Assembly (NCBI GenBank): GCA_964642545.1
Contig: CAZXQU010000023.1
Location: 1-42,104, forward strand
Length of the DNA stretch: 42,104 nt
From: QYOJ01 sp964642545
GTDB lineage: Bacteria; Bacteroidota; Bacteroidia; Bacteroidales; FEN-979
Direction: 5' to 3'
A model generated the notes under the pieces. It searched no databases. It was not told the DNA's origin and saw only the letters and a program-made list of their open reading frames with translations. The position numbers and the translations under genes were made by a program. Shown here one piece after another: positions 24,898-34,581 of the stretch; position 1 is the stretch's first letter, and each line of letters begins with the position of its first letter.

Positions 24898-25526
24898 TGT
24901 TTGCTCAGATAATCAGCAACGCCTGCGGCTGTTGCTTTCATACCTTCATCGCCTTTATGCCAGTTTGCAGGGCAAACTTCTCCGTTTTCTTCAAAGAACT
25001 CAAGGGCGTCAACCATTCTGAGTGCTTCGTCAACGCTGCGGCCAAGTGGAAGATCATTCACAACCTGATGTCTGACAACACCTTGTTTGTCAATCAGAAA
25101 GAGGCCGCGATAGGCAACCGGGGCGCCTTCAAATTCAAGATTTCCATCTTCATTGGTGTAATACTCTCCGGCAAGGACATCGTAATTTGCTGAGATTGTT
25201 TTGGAAAGGTCGGAAACAATGGGATATTTCACACCTTTAATCCCGCCATCCTTTTTCTCGGTATTGAGCCATGCCCAATGTGAAAAGTTTGAGTCGATGG
25301 AACAGCCTACTACAGCAACGTTTCTTTTTTCAAACTCGTCAATTTTATCCTGGAAAGCGATCAACTCGGTCGGACAAACGAATGTAAAATCCAGGGGATA
25401 GAAAAAGAAGAGTACATACTTTTTGCCAATGTACTGTTCCAGAGAAAATTTTTCAACAAATTCGCCTCCGTTGATAACTGCATCAGCTTCAAACAATGGG
25501 GCTTTCTTTCCAACTAATACTGCCAT
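24894..25526 (-). CDS. 2-Cys peroxiredoxin (AhpC/Prx1 type)
   Basis: 210 residues; reduces hydrogen and organic peroxides. The peroxidatic Cys51 is in FTFVCPTE and the resolving Cys185 in GEVCPANW, the typical 2-Cys arrangement. SIDSNFSHWAWLN and NDLPLGRSVDEALRMVDA are Prx1 signatures. A GGIKG segment (94-98) corresponds to the GGLG loop of oxidation-sensitive enzymes, but the C-terminus ends DYLSKH without the YF motif, so sensitivity to over-oxidation may be reduced. It is a single-gene unit with its own promoter and terminator; no AhpF-type reductase is adjacent. The stop overlaps the PAP2 stop by four bases. Confidence 0.95.
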   Translation of the reverse strand: MAVLVGKKAPLFEADAVINGGEFVEKFSLEQYIGKKYVLFFFYPLDFTFVCPTELIAFQDKIDEFEKRNVAVVGCSIDSNFSHWAWLNTEKKDGGIKGVKYPIVSDLSKTISANYDVLAGEYYTNEDGNLEFEGAPVAYRGLFLIDKQGVVRHQVVNDLPLGRSVDEALRMVDALEFFEENGEVCPANWHKGDEGMKATAAGVADYLSKH

Positions 25527-25558
25527 GATATACGCTATTTAGGGTTACTGTTTTTTTG

Positions 25559-25591
25559 CAAAGGTATAAAATTATTTAGAAAGTTTATCAA
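25559..25591 (-). promoter_or_regulatory. Peroxiredoxin promoter
   Basis: TTG (25591-25589), 22-bp spacer and TACCTTTG (25566-25559) on the reverse strand, 32 bases before the ATG at 25526. No obvious operator is visible. Confidence 0.55.
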
Positions 25592-25609
25592 TAAGAGATA
25601 GATTCTGCA

Positions 25610-27061
25610 TTATAAATCTACTTTTCGGAGGATATATAGCTTAAGAACATCGTCATATTCAATCATTTCAATAGAATCAAATTGCTGTTTCAGTTTTTGA
25701 AGAATAATTGCTGATGGATCCAGGTATTGAGAACCCGCTTCAATCAGGAAGACCTTTTTACAATCAATCAGATCATTTCCAATATTGGTTGTGGTATCGT
25801 ACACCGGAATTATGTAATTGTTCTTAAGTGTTTCGCCGAAAAATTGATAGTTCTTAAACCAGAGGCGATTATAATGGTATATAAATGTTTTATCGAAATA
25901 TCCAGGTGTAATGACAACGGGATTCTGGTTGTCTCGTAATGCGTTGATATCATTTGACAGCGATGAGATACTTTTTGTACAATATGGCTGTGGTGTTGAA
26001 GTAATTATAAAGCCTGAAATAAGGAGAAGGAGAAGACCGTATCTGATAATGTGTTTATTAGAAAGATACTCAACCGATTTACAGACCAGTAAATAAATCG
26101 CGGGAGCAATGAAAACGAGGTATTTTTCATAAAAAACTGGCAATAAAAAAGAGATGAAGTAGGTGACGATTGTAGGCAATAAAAACCAAAGAATCAGAAA
26201 TAGTGTTGGTTTATCAGCCGCAGACTTTCTTTTAGTGAAAGAGAAAATATACTTGCCCAGTCCAAGTGATAAAAGGAGGATTACCATTACAGTTGGAACA
26301 GGTTGATTGCAGAATTTCCATAGAAGATTATAAAGGCTTGAAATAGTTGGTGGTTCCAACCATGTGCCTCCTGAAGAAGCTAAAACCCGATTAATAAAAA
26401 TCACCAAATAGGGAAGGAATGCAACAAATAGAAGCACTCCCATTAATAAAAATGGTTTGTAAAGTTGTTTCCGTGTATGAGGGTTGAGAAATACAAAGAG
26501 ATATTCAACAACCAGAAGCCAAAAAGCAAAAAAATGAGAATAGATTAGTAGGATATTAATCACTATCAGATAGACAAAGGTTTTTGTTTTGAACTCTTTT
26601 ACCAGGTTCAAAAATAGATATACACTAGCCAGAGTCAGAAAAATAAATAAAGAGTAAACCCTTGCTTCCTGGGCAAGGAAGGTGTTGAAATTGGAGAATG
26701 TAAACAATAGTGCTGCCGATATTCCAACGGTTCGTGAGAAGTTACGGGTCCCGATGAAATAGATGAGCATGGAGGATAAGGCTCCAAAAATCAATGACAA
26801 CAATCTTACCTTGAATGGGTCTATACCAACAAGGTTAATCCAGACATGCATTAGTAAAAAATGAAGCGGCGGGTTATTCTCTCCTGCCAGCATGTGAAAG
26901 ATTTCCTGCCAAGGCATCTGCGAATAGAAAAGGGTAAAGGGTTCATCGATACTGATGTCCCTTGATCCTAAGAATAGTATCTTATATAAGATATTCAACA
27001 GCAGGATACCCAAAGGTATTCCTGCATGAACCCATTTCTGTTCAGAAACATACATTTTCAT
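25610..27061 (-). CDS. GT39/PMT-like membrane glycosyltransferase
   Basis: 483 residues with about 9-11 membrane helices and a soluble C-terminal part (about 355-483). The first periplasmic loop carries the acidic motif SRDISIDEPFTLFYS, followed by AGENNPPLHFLLMHVW and FLAQEARVYSLFIF, as in the polyprenyl-phosphate-sugar-dependent GT-C families (dolichyl-P-mannose protein mannosyltransferase or ArnT-like). It would transfer a sugar from a lipid carrier to an acceptor on the periplasmic side; the acceptor is unknown. It lies 30 bp after the TolC gene, so it may be the last gene of the efflux unit. Confidence 0.8.
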   Translation of the reverse strand: MKMYVSEQKWVHAGIPLGILLLNILYKILFLGSRDISIDEPFTLFYSQMPWQEIFHMLAGENNPPLHFLLMHVWINLVGIDPFKVRLLSLIFGALSSMLIYFIGTRNFSRTVGISAALLFTFSNFNTFLAQEARVYSLFIFLTLASVYLFLNLVKEFKTKTFVYLIVINILLIYSHFFAFWLLVVEYLFVFLNPHTRKQLYKPFLLMGVLLFVAFLPYLVIFINRVLASSGGTWLEPPTISSLYNLLWKFCNQPVPTVMVILLLSLGLGKYIFSFTKRKSAADKPTLFLILWFLLPTIVTYFISFLLPVFYEKYLVFIAPAIYLLVCKSVEYLSNKHIIRYGLLLLLISGFIITSTPQPYCTKSISSLSNDINALRDNQNPVVITPGYFDKTFIYHYNRLWFKNYQFFGETLKNNYIIPVYDTTTNIGNDLIDCKKVFLIEAGSQYLDPSAIILQKLKQQFDSIEMIEYDDVLKLYILRKVDL

Positions 27062-27091
27062 TTTTGAAGAAGATAGGAAGGATGATTATAC

Positions 27092-28588
27092 CTATAACTT
27101 GATATCATCAAAGCTGAACTGTATCGGCCGATTCAACATGAAGTCAAAAAGTGTGAGCTTACGGAGTTCAAAGTAGCTTCTCCAGTATGTTTGCAATGCC
27201 TGGTAATAACCTTTTTCTGCATTGTCTGTTTCAATCTGGGCGTTGTTCAGATCCAGGATGCTATTCATCTTTCCAATGAGGTAACGACCTTTGGTTACGT
27301 CATAGTTTTTCTTGGCTACCGTGTCAGATTTTGCAGCTATTGTGACTTGATTTTTTTGCATATTGAACTGAACTACCTTCAGGTATACATTTCGTTGAAA
27401 GTCAAGTGTTTCCTGCTCGACCGAATTTTTTACAATTTCTTCCTGTGATTCAGCTATTTTTATCTTCCCTCTTGCAACGCCCCAGTCATATAGTGGAATA
27501 TTGATGCCAAGTGAGACTTGCTGCTGGTCAAGAGGATCCTGATAGGCGCCGCTAAGGGTGTTTGCATTCTTGGTCAACCCAACAATGGCTACTAATTCTG
27601 CATCAAAACGGCCTGTCATTCTTGCTTGATTTACATCTCTCGCTGCTTCCAGGAGGCGTTTCTGGAAATCGATGAATGTGGAAGAGTTGGAGATGGAGAG
27701 TTGAACTGCTTCCTCCGGATTAACTGTAAAGAAATCTATCCTGGCCGGAGGCGTTAATTTGATGGGAATTGTATCTTTTATTCGCAGATATGATTTAAAC
27801 CGGTAGAGTGCGTTGTCGAGGGAAAGTTCTGCATTTTCGACTGCAGCCTGGGCTTTAAGAAAATTTAACTCAAGTAGAAGCAAGTCATTCTCAGCAATCT
27901 TCCCAAGTTGATATCTCCCTTTTGCAATACGGAACAGGGTGTCGTAATTGGATAGGTTTGTATAGGCAATTTTCAGCTCGATTTGAGCATTTAATAACGT
28001 GAAAAAGTAATTTGTAGTTGTGATGCTAATTTGTTCGATATCTTCCAGGAATTTTTGTTTCGACTGAGAGTACTTCTTGGGCTGGATTTTCTTATCCCAT
28101 TTATATGAGTTATACTGAAAAATGGGTTGTGACAATCCGACATTCACAGGGGTAGAGAGAAAGGAAGCAATGGTGCTGGAATCATTGATATTGTAAACTG
28201 CTTCCAATCCTGATCTCAGAAAGACAGAACCACCAGTGAATCCAATTCTCTGGGAAATTGAGAGGTTTGCATCAGCACTGATATATTGTTGTGGGACAAA
28301 AACCTGTTGACCAGTATTGATATCTGTTTGCTGGGATATTGTTCGCTGAAACTGAGGTAAAGTTGCATCGAGACCCAACTGGGGAAGGTTTGTCGCTTTG
28401 AATGATTTATATTCCCAGAAACTTGCCCGAAAGGTTTGTCTGGAATTCAGGGCATCAGGCGATTGGTCCATAGCTATTCCAATAGCATCTTCAAGTGTGA
28501 GAGTTCGAGCCGGGAGTTGTGCCTGTATTGAGTGGAAAGCGAAACCTGTAACGACAGATAGTATGGTAACGCGAGTGAGTTTTTTCAT
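27092..28588 (-). CDS. TolC-family outer-membrane efflux protein
   Basis: 498 residues. Signal peptide 1-23 (ending HSIQA), then the OEP pattern TLEDAIGIAMDQSPDALNSR and two long alpha-helical hairpins, seen in IAKGRYQLGKIAENDLLLLE and VTKGRYLIGKMNSILDLNNA, the duplicated GRYxxGK-type repeats. It would form the trimeric outer-membrane duct for the HlyD adaptor and MacB-type permease encoded just upstream (15 bp gap to the permease). Export substrate unknown. Confidence 0.93.
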   Translation of the reverse strand: MKKLTRVTILSVVTGFAFHSIQAQLPARTLTLEDAIGIAMDQSPDALNSRQTFRASFWEYKSFKATNLPQLGLDATLPQFQRTISQQTDINTGQQVFVPQQYISADANLSISQRIGFTGGSVFLRSGLEAVYNINDSSTIASFLSTPVNVGLSQPIFQYNSYKWDKKIQPKKYSQSKQKFLEDIEQISITTTNYFFTLLNAQIELKIAYTNLSNYDTLFRIAKGRYQLGKIAENDLLLLELNFLKAQAAVENAELSLDNALYRFKSYLRIKDTIPIKLTPPARIDFFTVNPEEAVQLSISNSSTFIDFQKRLLEAARDVNQARMTGRFDAELVAIVGLTKNANTLSGAYQDPLDQQQVSLGINIPLYDWGVARGKIKIAESQEEIVKNSVEQETLDFQRNVYLKVVQFNMQKNQVTIAAKSDTVAKKNYDVTKGRYLIGKMNSILDLNNAQIETDNAEKGYYQALQTYWRSYFELRKLTLFDFMLNRPIQFSFDDIKL

Positions 28589-28603
28589 AGGTTCAGAAAT
28601 CTG

Positions 28604-29977
28604 TTATTCGTGTCTGAGAGAAACAACAGGATCATGCATGGCAGCGCGTTTTGCAGGCATATACCCAAACACAATTCCTACAGTAACGGAAACCCCAAAC
28701 GAGATCAGGATTGAGACTGGCGAAATGATGGTCAATATTCCTGCGGCCTCCATGATGATTTTGGAGAATGCCAATCCAAGGATGATGCCAATCAATCCTC
28801 CAGTGATACTAAGAATGATAGCTTCGGAGAGGAACTGAAATACAATATCGTTTTTGGTAGCACCAATTGCCTGGCGGATTCCGATCTCCTTGATTCGCTC
28901 CATCACAGAAGCGAGCATGATATTCATGATACCGATACCCCCCACAAGCAACGAGATGCTCGCAATTGCCCCCAATACGATATTGAAGATATCTTTGGTG
29001 CGTTGTTCCTGACGAAGCAGGAGCTCTGGGACTTTAATCTCGATATCAGTTGCACCCATATGACGCCTGGAAATCATTCGGCTAAGGATTTCAGTTGTTG
29101 GGCTTATCATTGAACTCTCTTTAACCTGCACAACGATTTTGTCGATCTGGTTCTTTTCCACTCCTTCCTGAGAACTACCGAATGAGATGGCAAAATCTCC
29201 CCCGAAAAACATGCCACTACCTCCTTTGATTGAAGCTGATGTTATCAGGGCCCGGTCTTTATACCTTCTGAGAATGGTTTGTATCGGAGCATAGATGGTG
29301 TTGTTGTAATCGGAGATACCGAGGTTGTCAACAGCGGATTGATTGATCTCCTGTTTTTTAAGGACGCCTATGACCCGTAACCAAATATGGCCGCACTTGA
29401 TCTCCTTGCCAATCGGGTTTTCCTTAGGAAAGAAGCGCGATTTGATTGATGGGCCAATAATGCAGACGGCAATTCCTTCCCGCATCTGCTCTTGGTTAAA
29501 CATATCGCCTTCCTGCAGGTCGAGACCAAAAACAGCAAAAAAATCGGGAGTAACCCCTGTGAGTTTGGTTGAAATTCGCCTACCACCCTTCATCACCTCC
29601 GTTTCGTAGATAATCTCGGGGCTAACCCGTTCAACGGTTGGAATAATATCCCTGATACTCTCGGCATCCTTCAATGTAAGACCTGGTGTAAAACGTTTTT
29701 GCTCCTGTCTGACACCTTTATCCAGATCATCTGAGGAGGCATCTTCAGAGCTGGTCCCGGTTCCTTTGTCTAGTTTTGGAGTAATGATGATGTTGTTGAC
29801 TCCAACCAGTTTCATTTGGTCGAGAATCTCCTTTTGTGCCCCGGCGCCAATTGCCATCATGGCAATCACGGCAGCTACTCCGAAGATAATCCCCAGAGCT
29901 GTTAGCATGGAACGGAATTTATTCAGAAAGACTGCTTCCAGGGCAATGTTGAGAATGTATTTGTATCGTTCGAACAC
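28604..29977 (-). CDS. MacB-type ABC transporter permease (no ATPase domain)
   Basis: 457 residues starting at a GTG; no ATG is in frame until residue 24. The N-terminal helix and MacB periplasmic-core start (NKFRSMLTALGIIFGVAAVI, GAGAQKEILDQMKLVGVNNI) precede a large periplasmic domain (about 60-330), then three C-terminal helices of the FtsX domain with IMLASVMERIKEIGIRQAIG. There is no Walker motif: the ATPase must be a separate protein, and none lies in this unit or window. The periplasmic domain is wider than usual, with an SSEDASSDD acidic insert. It would work with the adaptor (26 bp upstream) and TolC (15 bp downstream). Confidence 0.92.
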   Translation of the reverse strand: MFERYKYILNIALEAVFLNKFRSMLTALGIIFGVAAVIAMMAIGAGAQKEILDQMKLVGVNNIIITPKLDKGTGTSSEDASSDDLDKGVRQEQKRFTPGLTLKDAESIRDIIPTVERVSPEIIYETEVMKGGRRISTKLTGVTPDFFAVFGLDLQEGDMFNQEQMREGIAVCIIGPSIKSRFFPKENPIGKEIKCGHIWLRVIGVLKKQEINQSAVDNLGISDYNNTIYAPIQTILRRYKDRALITSASIKGGSGMFFGGDFAISFGSSQEGVEKNQIDKIVVQVKESSMISPTTEILSRMISRRHMGATDIEIKVPELLLRQEQRTKDIFNIVLGAIASISLLVGGIGIMNIMLASVMERIKEIGIRQAIGATKNDIVFQFLSEAIILSITGGLIGIILGLAFSKIIMEAAGILTIISPVSILISFGVSVTVGIVFGYMPAKRAAMHDPVVSLRHE

Positions 29978-30003
29978 AGGAGTCTGTATAAAAAATGAAT
30001 AGG

Positions 30004-31410
30004 TTAGTTGCCAGGTCTTTTTTGGCGATTTCCAGAAGGTCTGTTTCCCTGATTGGGCATTTTCCCACCTTCCTTCATTCTCATGCGATCTCCTTTGATC
30101 GAATCCTTGCCGGGTAAAGCATTTTCTTGAATGGTATCTTTCTTTGGGTTGTATTTCTCAACAATTTCCGGTGCAAGCATGACGATATCAATTCTTTCGT
30201 CGGACTCAGGAGCCAATAGAAGTATTTCGTCCTCCAGGGTAAGTCCCTCTTTTACGATAATTTCATCGTAATTACTCTGACCTAGTATCACTTGTTGTTT
30301 AACCAGAGAGCCATCTTTTTTATAAACGAACGTAATACTATCATTATTGAAAATAGACTCTAACGGAATATACAAGACACTGTCGATTGTGGCTGTGAGA
30401 ATGGTATTTTTTGTGGTCATGGAGGGACGGAGGATTGAGTCAAATTCATTAACCAAAATCTTCACTTCAAACACTTTTGCATTTGACCCCTGGAGCTGTT
30501 CTCCAATATTTGCAACCTCCGTGACGACTCCGGTAAATTTTTTATCAGGGAAGGCATCAATGCCAATCTCAACTAGCTGGCCTGCTTTTACTTTGCTGAT
30601 GTCAATCTCATTCACATAAGTTTTGGAGATCATTTCGGAAAGATCCGGTAATTCTGCTACGATAGGATCCCAGGCGCTTATTGTGGCTCCGATCCCCATT
30701 TTACTACCATCCCAGCTCCTTCTGTAGATCACCATTCCTGCCTTTGGGGCAATTACTGTAAATTGTTGCAACACTCTTGTCATCTCATCCAGTTTGCGTT
30801 GCGCAGTATTAAACTCAGCATTGACTTCATTCATAGTGGCGATTGCCTTCTCGTATCGAAGCATATAGTTCTTTTCAGCCTGAGTAAGAGCTCGTTCCCC
30901 TTTTTCAAGATCGATTTCAACCTGCCGGATGGTGGCAGGTGGTTCATATTTGGATTGCTCAAGAGCAATCTTTTTCTCTTCGAGGTTGTATTTCAAGTTG
31001 ATCAACTCATCGCGGGCATTCCTGAGTTCGAGTGAGGTATCCAATTTTGTCTTTATCAGCTGTGACTCAAACTTCTCGAGGTTCGTCTCTTCATCTTTGA
31101 TTTTGTTGGTAATTTCGGTACGGTCGAGAGTTGCCACATACTGACCTGAATCAACAACGGTACCGTCAGGTATAATATCCTCAATTTTTGTTTGGTATAC
31201 CCGTATCTGACGCAATCCATCGGGGCCATAGATTTTTTCAGAACTCTTTGCCTGCAGTTCACCCGTAGTAGTAACTTCAATGGGGAAACTACCGAATTTG
31301 GCCTGAACGAAGATCTCCTGGGTTTTCTCAGATTTAGAGAAGATGAAAAAGAGTATGATTGCCAGAACGATAATTCCGGCAAAGATGTAAACGTATCGTT
31401 TTGTTGTCAT
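30004..31410 (-). CDS. HlyD/RND-type periplasmic adaptor (membrane fusion protein)
   Basis: 468 residues from the ATG at 31410; a TTG at 31446 would lie upstream of the predicted transcription start. One N-terminal membrane helix (about 7-24), then lipoyl-like half-motifs (PDGTVVDSGQYVATLD and VIAPKAGMVIYRRSW) flanking a long coiled-coil hairpin (about 95-220), followed by a beta-barrel region (LVEIGIDAFPDKKFTGVVTE). The C-terminus is a charged, Asn/Arg/Pro-rich tail. It bridges an inner-membrane permease and TolC. First gene of the efflux unit, with its own promoter. Confidence 0.92.
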   Translation of the reverse strand: MTTKRYVYIFAGIIVLAIILFFIFSKSEKTQEIFVQAKFGSFPIEVTTTGELQAKSSEKIYGPDGLRQIRVYQTKIEDIIPDGTVVDSGQYVATLDRTEITNKIKDEETNLEKFESQLIKTKLDTSLELRNARDELINLKYNLEEKKIALEQSKYEPPATIRQVEIDLEKGERALTQAEKNYMLRYEKAIATMNEVNAEFNTAQRKLDEMTRVLQQFTVIAPKAGMVIYRRSWDGSKMGIGATISAWDPIVAELPDLSEMISKTYVNEIDISKVKAGQLVEIGIDAFPDKKFTGVVTEVANIGEQLQGSNAKVFEVKILVNEFDSILRPSMTTKNTILTATIDSVLYIPLESIFNNDSITFVYKKDGSLVKQQVILGQSNYDEIIVKEGLTLEDEILLLAPESDERIDIVMLAPEIVEKYNPKKDTIQENALPGKDSIKGDRMRMKEGGKMPNQGNRPSGNRQKRPGN

Positions 31411-31431
31411 AGGAAAGATATGTTGAAACCA

Positions 31432-31462
31432 CAAATATATGACCAATCAAGCAACCGAACAA
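31432..31462 (-). promoter_or_regulatory. Promoter of the HlyD-MacB-TolC unit
   Basis: TTG (31462-31460), 20-bp spacer and TATATTTG (31439-31432) on the reverse strand, 21 bases before the HlyD ATG. It separates the efflux genes from gyrB, which lies upstream on the same strand. Confidence 0.6.
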
Positions 31463-31476
31463 GTAAAAACGAAATA

Positions 31477-33438
31477 TTAGGCGTCAATATTTGCGTACTT
31501 CGCATTTTTTTCGATAAACTCTCTTCTGGGCGGGACATCATCCCCCATTAGCATGGAGAAAATCCTGTCGGCTTCAGTGCCGTTCTCAATTGTAACCAGG
31601 CGAAGTGTACGGAATTCAGGATTCATAGTAGTGGTCCAAAGTTGTTCAGCATTCATCTCCCCGAGGCCTTTGTAGCGCTGAATATGGATTCCGCTCTCTT
31701 TCCCATTGGCAGTGAGTTCAGCAACCAATGCAACCCGTTCATCTTCATTCCAGCAATAACGCTCGAAACTCCCTTTTTTAATCAGGTAAAGTGGTGGTGT
31801 GGCAATATATACATTGCCATTCTCGATCAGTTCTTTCATGTATCTGAAAAAGAAAGTGAGAATCAACGTGGCGATATGGCTTCCGTCGACATCGGCATCA
31901 GTCATGATAATGATCTTATGGTACCGGAGTTTTTCAAGGTTGAGAGCTTTGCTGTCTTCTTCTGTGCCGATCGTAACGCCCAAAGCAGTAAACATGTTTT
32001 TTATTTCCTCGCTTTCAAAGATCTTGTATTGCATGGCCTTTTCCACATTCAGGATTTTTCCTCTAAGCGGAAGGATCGCCTGGTATTTTCGGTCTCTGCC
32101 CTGTTTGGCTGTTCCACCAGCAGAATCTCCCTCAACAAGATAGATCTCACATTTTGCAGGATCGGCTTCTGAGCAGTCGGCCAGTTTCCCGGGGAGTCCT
32201 GATCCAGAGAGGACATTTTTACGTTGAACTAGTTCTCTGGCTTTTCGGGCAGCATGGCGTGCTGTTGCAGCCAGGATAACTTTATTCACAATGGTTCTGG
32301 CTTCATTCGGATGCTCTTCAAGGTAGTAGGAGAGAAGGGAGGATACAAGTTGATCGACAACCCCCATCACCTCATTGTTCCCGAGTTTGGTTTTGGTTTG
32401 ACCTTCAAACTGAGGTTCCTGAACTTTGACAGAAATAATGGCAGTAAGTCCCTCCCTGAAGTCGTCGCCATTGATATCGAACTTCAGTTTGGAGAGCATT
32501 CCCGATTTTTCTGCGTAGGTCTTCAGTGTCCTGGTAAGCGCCCTACGGAACCCTGACATATGTGTGCCTCCTTCGTGGGTGTTGATATTGTTCACATAAC
32601 TGTGAATATTTTCCGAAAAGGATGTGTTATATTGCATGGCAATTTCGATCGGGATCCCATTCTTTTCGCCCTCCATGGTGATGGGTTCGGGAATGAGTTT
32701 TTCACGCGTGGCATCCAGGTAGCTGATAAAATCGGAAAGACCGGTTGATGAGAAAAAGGTATCAGACATGAACTGTCCTTCATCATCTTTCTCTCGTTCG
32801 TCGAGCAAAGAGAGCGTAATCCCTTTGTTCAGATAAGCAAGTTCCCGTAGACGGGAAGCAAGGATGGAATAGTCGTAATGCTCAACAATAAAGATGGTAT
32901 TGTCGGGCTTGAACGTGACCTCTGTACCATTGTGCGTTGTATCACCGATAACTTTTACGGGGTAAAGGGGTTTCCCAAAAGCGAACTCCTGCTGGTAGAT
33001 TTTGCCATCGCGGTTAACGGTGACCATAAGAGTGGCGGATAAGGCATTTACAACTGATACTCCTACGCCATGAAGCCCTCCGGAGACTTTGTACGTATCT
33101 TTATCAAACTTACCACCTGCATGGAGTACAGTCATTACCACTTCAAGGGCTGATCGTTGCTCCTTCTCATGAAAATCTACAGGGATGCCGCGTCCATTAT
33201 CAACAACGGTAATTGAATTATCCGGGCGAATTGTCACCTCAATATGGGTACAATATCCTGCCAAAGCCTCATCGATAGAGTTATCTACCACTTCATAAAC
33301 AAGGTGGTGTAATCCTTTGATGTTGACGTCCCCAATATACATAGCGGGACGTTTCCGAACCGCTTCCAATCCCTCCAGTACCTGAATGTTGTCAGCTGTA
33401 TAATTTTTACTCGCCAAATCCTTTTCTATGTCAGTCAT
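31477..33438 (-). CDS. gyrB: DNA gyrase subunit B
   Basis: 653 residues from the ATG at 33438 (MTDIEKDLASKNYTADNIQV). The frame stays open 46 codons further up, but that stretch crosses the promoter and the wecB end. GHKL ATPase motifs: YEVVDNSIDEALAGYC, VVDNGRGIPV and GGLHGVGVSVVNALSA. The transducer has QTKTKLGNNEV, and the TOPRIM domain has EGDSAGG and MTDADVDGSHI. The C-terminus MGDDVPPRREFIEKNA is standard. With GyrA (not in this window) it introduces negative supercoils. Length and QTKTKLGNNEV favour GyrB over ParE. Confidence 0.97.
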   Translation of the reverse strand: MTDIEKDLASKNYTADNIQVLEGLEAVRKRPAMYIGDVNIKGLHHLVYEVVDNSIDEALAGYCTHIEVTIRPDNSITVVDNGRGIPVDFHEKEQRSALEVVMTVLHAGGKFDKDTYKVSGGLHGVGVSVVNALSATLMVTVNRDGKIYQQEFAFGKPLYPVKVIGDTTHNGTEVTFKPDNTIFIVEHYDYSILASRLRELAYLNKGITLSLLDEREKDDEGQFMSDTFFSSTGLSDFISYLDATREKLIPEPITMEGEKNGIPIEIAMQYNTSFSENIHSYVNNINTHEGGTHMSGFRRALTRTLKTYAEKSGMLSKLKFDINGDDFREGLTAIISVKVQEPQFEGQTKTKLGNNEVMGVVDQLVSSLLSYYLEEHPNEARTIVNKVILAATARHAARKARELVQRKNVLSGSGLPGKLADCSEADPAKCEIYLVEGDSAGGTAKQGRDRKYQAILPLRGKILNVEKAMQYKIFESEEIKNMFTALGVTIGTEEDSKALNLEKLRYHKIIIMTDADVDGSHIATLILTFFFRYMKELIENGNVYIATPPLYLIKKGSFERYCWNEDERVALVAELTANGKESGIHIQRYKGLGEMNAEQLWTTTMNPEFRTLRLVTIENGTEADRIFSMLMGDDVPPRREFIEKNAKYANIDA

Positions 33439-33471
33439 AATCAGATAGTTATATAAAATACTAATACTATA

Positions 33472-33479
33472 CAAATGTA
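33472..33479 (-). promoter_or_regulatory. gyrB -7 box
   Basis: TACATTTG on the reverse strand, 33 bases before the gyrB ATG. No TTG at the normal -33 spacing; a polypurine/polypyrimidine run (33481-33488) lies there instead. Confidence 0.45.
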
Positions 33480-33532
33480 CGAAAAAAAGCGATACGGAAT
33501 CCTGATTTAATGGAGTAGAATCGAGGTTTTTA

Positions 33533-34571
33533 TCAACAGGTTTCGGTGAATAAACTGATGATGATTTCGGCAGCATTTCCGTTCCCGAAAGCCTGTGACT
33601 GAGCGTGTTTTGGGAAAGGTAGCTGAACTGCCCGGATAATTTTCTCTGGAGCGGTAGCCGTAATGGTGTTCCAGTTATCGTGAAGGGTCTCCACCCACTC
33701 GGTTTCAGTCCGGAGTGTGATACAGGGTGTTCCCAGGAAGTAGGCTTCTTTCTGAAGTCCCCCCGAGTCGGTCAGCACTTTTTGCGCTTTCAGGATAAGT
33801 GAAAGCATCTCCAGGTAGCCGACAGGTTCGATCAGATGAAGGTTTTGAGGGATATGGAATTTGGAGATAATCTTCTTTGTACGTGGATGGATTGGAAGTA
33901 AGACAGGGTAAGGAAGTTCCCTGATTGCATTCAGGATATTTTCCATATTTTCAGGGTGATCGGTGTTTTCGGCTCGATGGATGGTTGCCAGCAGGAACTC
34001 TTTCGGAAGATCCTGAATGGAGTAAGCTCCAGGATCTTTCTCAATGATCTCCCGGTAGTAGAGTACTGAGTCGTACATCACGTCACCGGTGAACCTGGTT
34101 ACATTTGCTAACCCTTCGTTACGCAGGTTTGTAACCGCAGTTTCTGTTGGAGCAAAAAGCAGATCTGAAATCCGATCGGTAACAATTCTGTTGATCTCTT
34201 CGGGCATGATCCTGTTGAAGCTTCTCAAACCGGCTTCTACATGAGCCACCGGTATATGAAGTTTAGTGGCAGCCAATGCTCCTGCAACGGTTGAATTTGT
34301 ATCCCCATAAAGCAGTGTCCAATCGGGTTTCTCCTTTATCAGGATTTCTTCGATTCCTTCCAGCATCCTTCCGGTTTGGATGGCATGACTGCCCGATCCA
34401 ACGCCCAGATTGTAATTTGGTTCAGGAATATTTAGCTCTTCAAAGAAGAGCCTTGACATGTTTTTATCGTAATGTTGTCCGGTATGAAGAATGACCTCAT
34501 TGATGTCGGGGTGAACTCTGATGACACGGGAGATGGTTGCAGCTTTGACAAACTGGGGACGAGCCCCGATG
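33533..34571 (-). CDS. wecB: UDP-N-acetylglucosamine 2-epimerase, 5' end lost in assembly gap
   Basis: 345 residues up to the N run. The first readable residues, IGARPQFVKAATISRVI then HTGQHYDKNMSRLFFEELNI, are the family's N-terminal nucleotide-binding segment, so only about six to eight residues are missing. Other signatures: LLYGDTNSTVAGALAA, HVEAGLRSFNRIMPEEINRI, LFAPTETAVTNL, LATIHRAENTDHPEN and LTDSGGLQKEAYFLGTP. It interconverts UDP-GlcNAc and UDP-ManNAc for surface polysaccharide synthesis. The 3' end is 94 bp from gyrB. The truncation is an assembly effect, not a mutation. Confidence 0.95.
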
Positions 34572-34581
34572 NNNNNNNNNN
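34572..34581. other. Assembly gap (10 N)
   Basis: Ten Ns join wecB, cut a few codons short of its start, to the 3' end of the RNase P RNA gene. The true length of the missing sequence cannot be known from this window. Confidence 0.99.

Noticed and set aside
31642..32172. Forward 176-codon frame
   Set aside because: Antisense shadow of gyrB; no recognisable protein features.
33439..33576. 46-codon N-terminal extension of gyrB
   Set aside because: It would cross the gyrB -7 box and the wecB 3' end. The standard GyrB N-terminus begins at the ATG at 33438.
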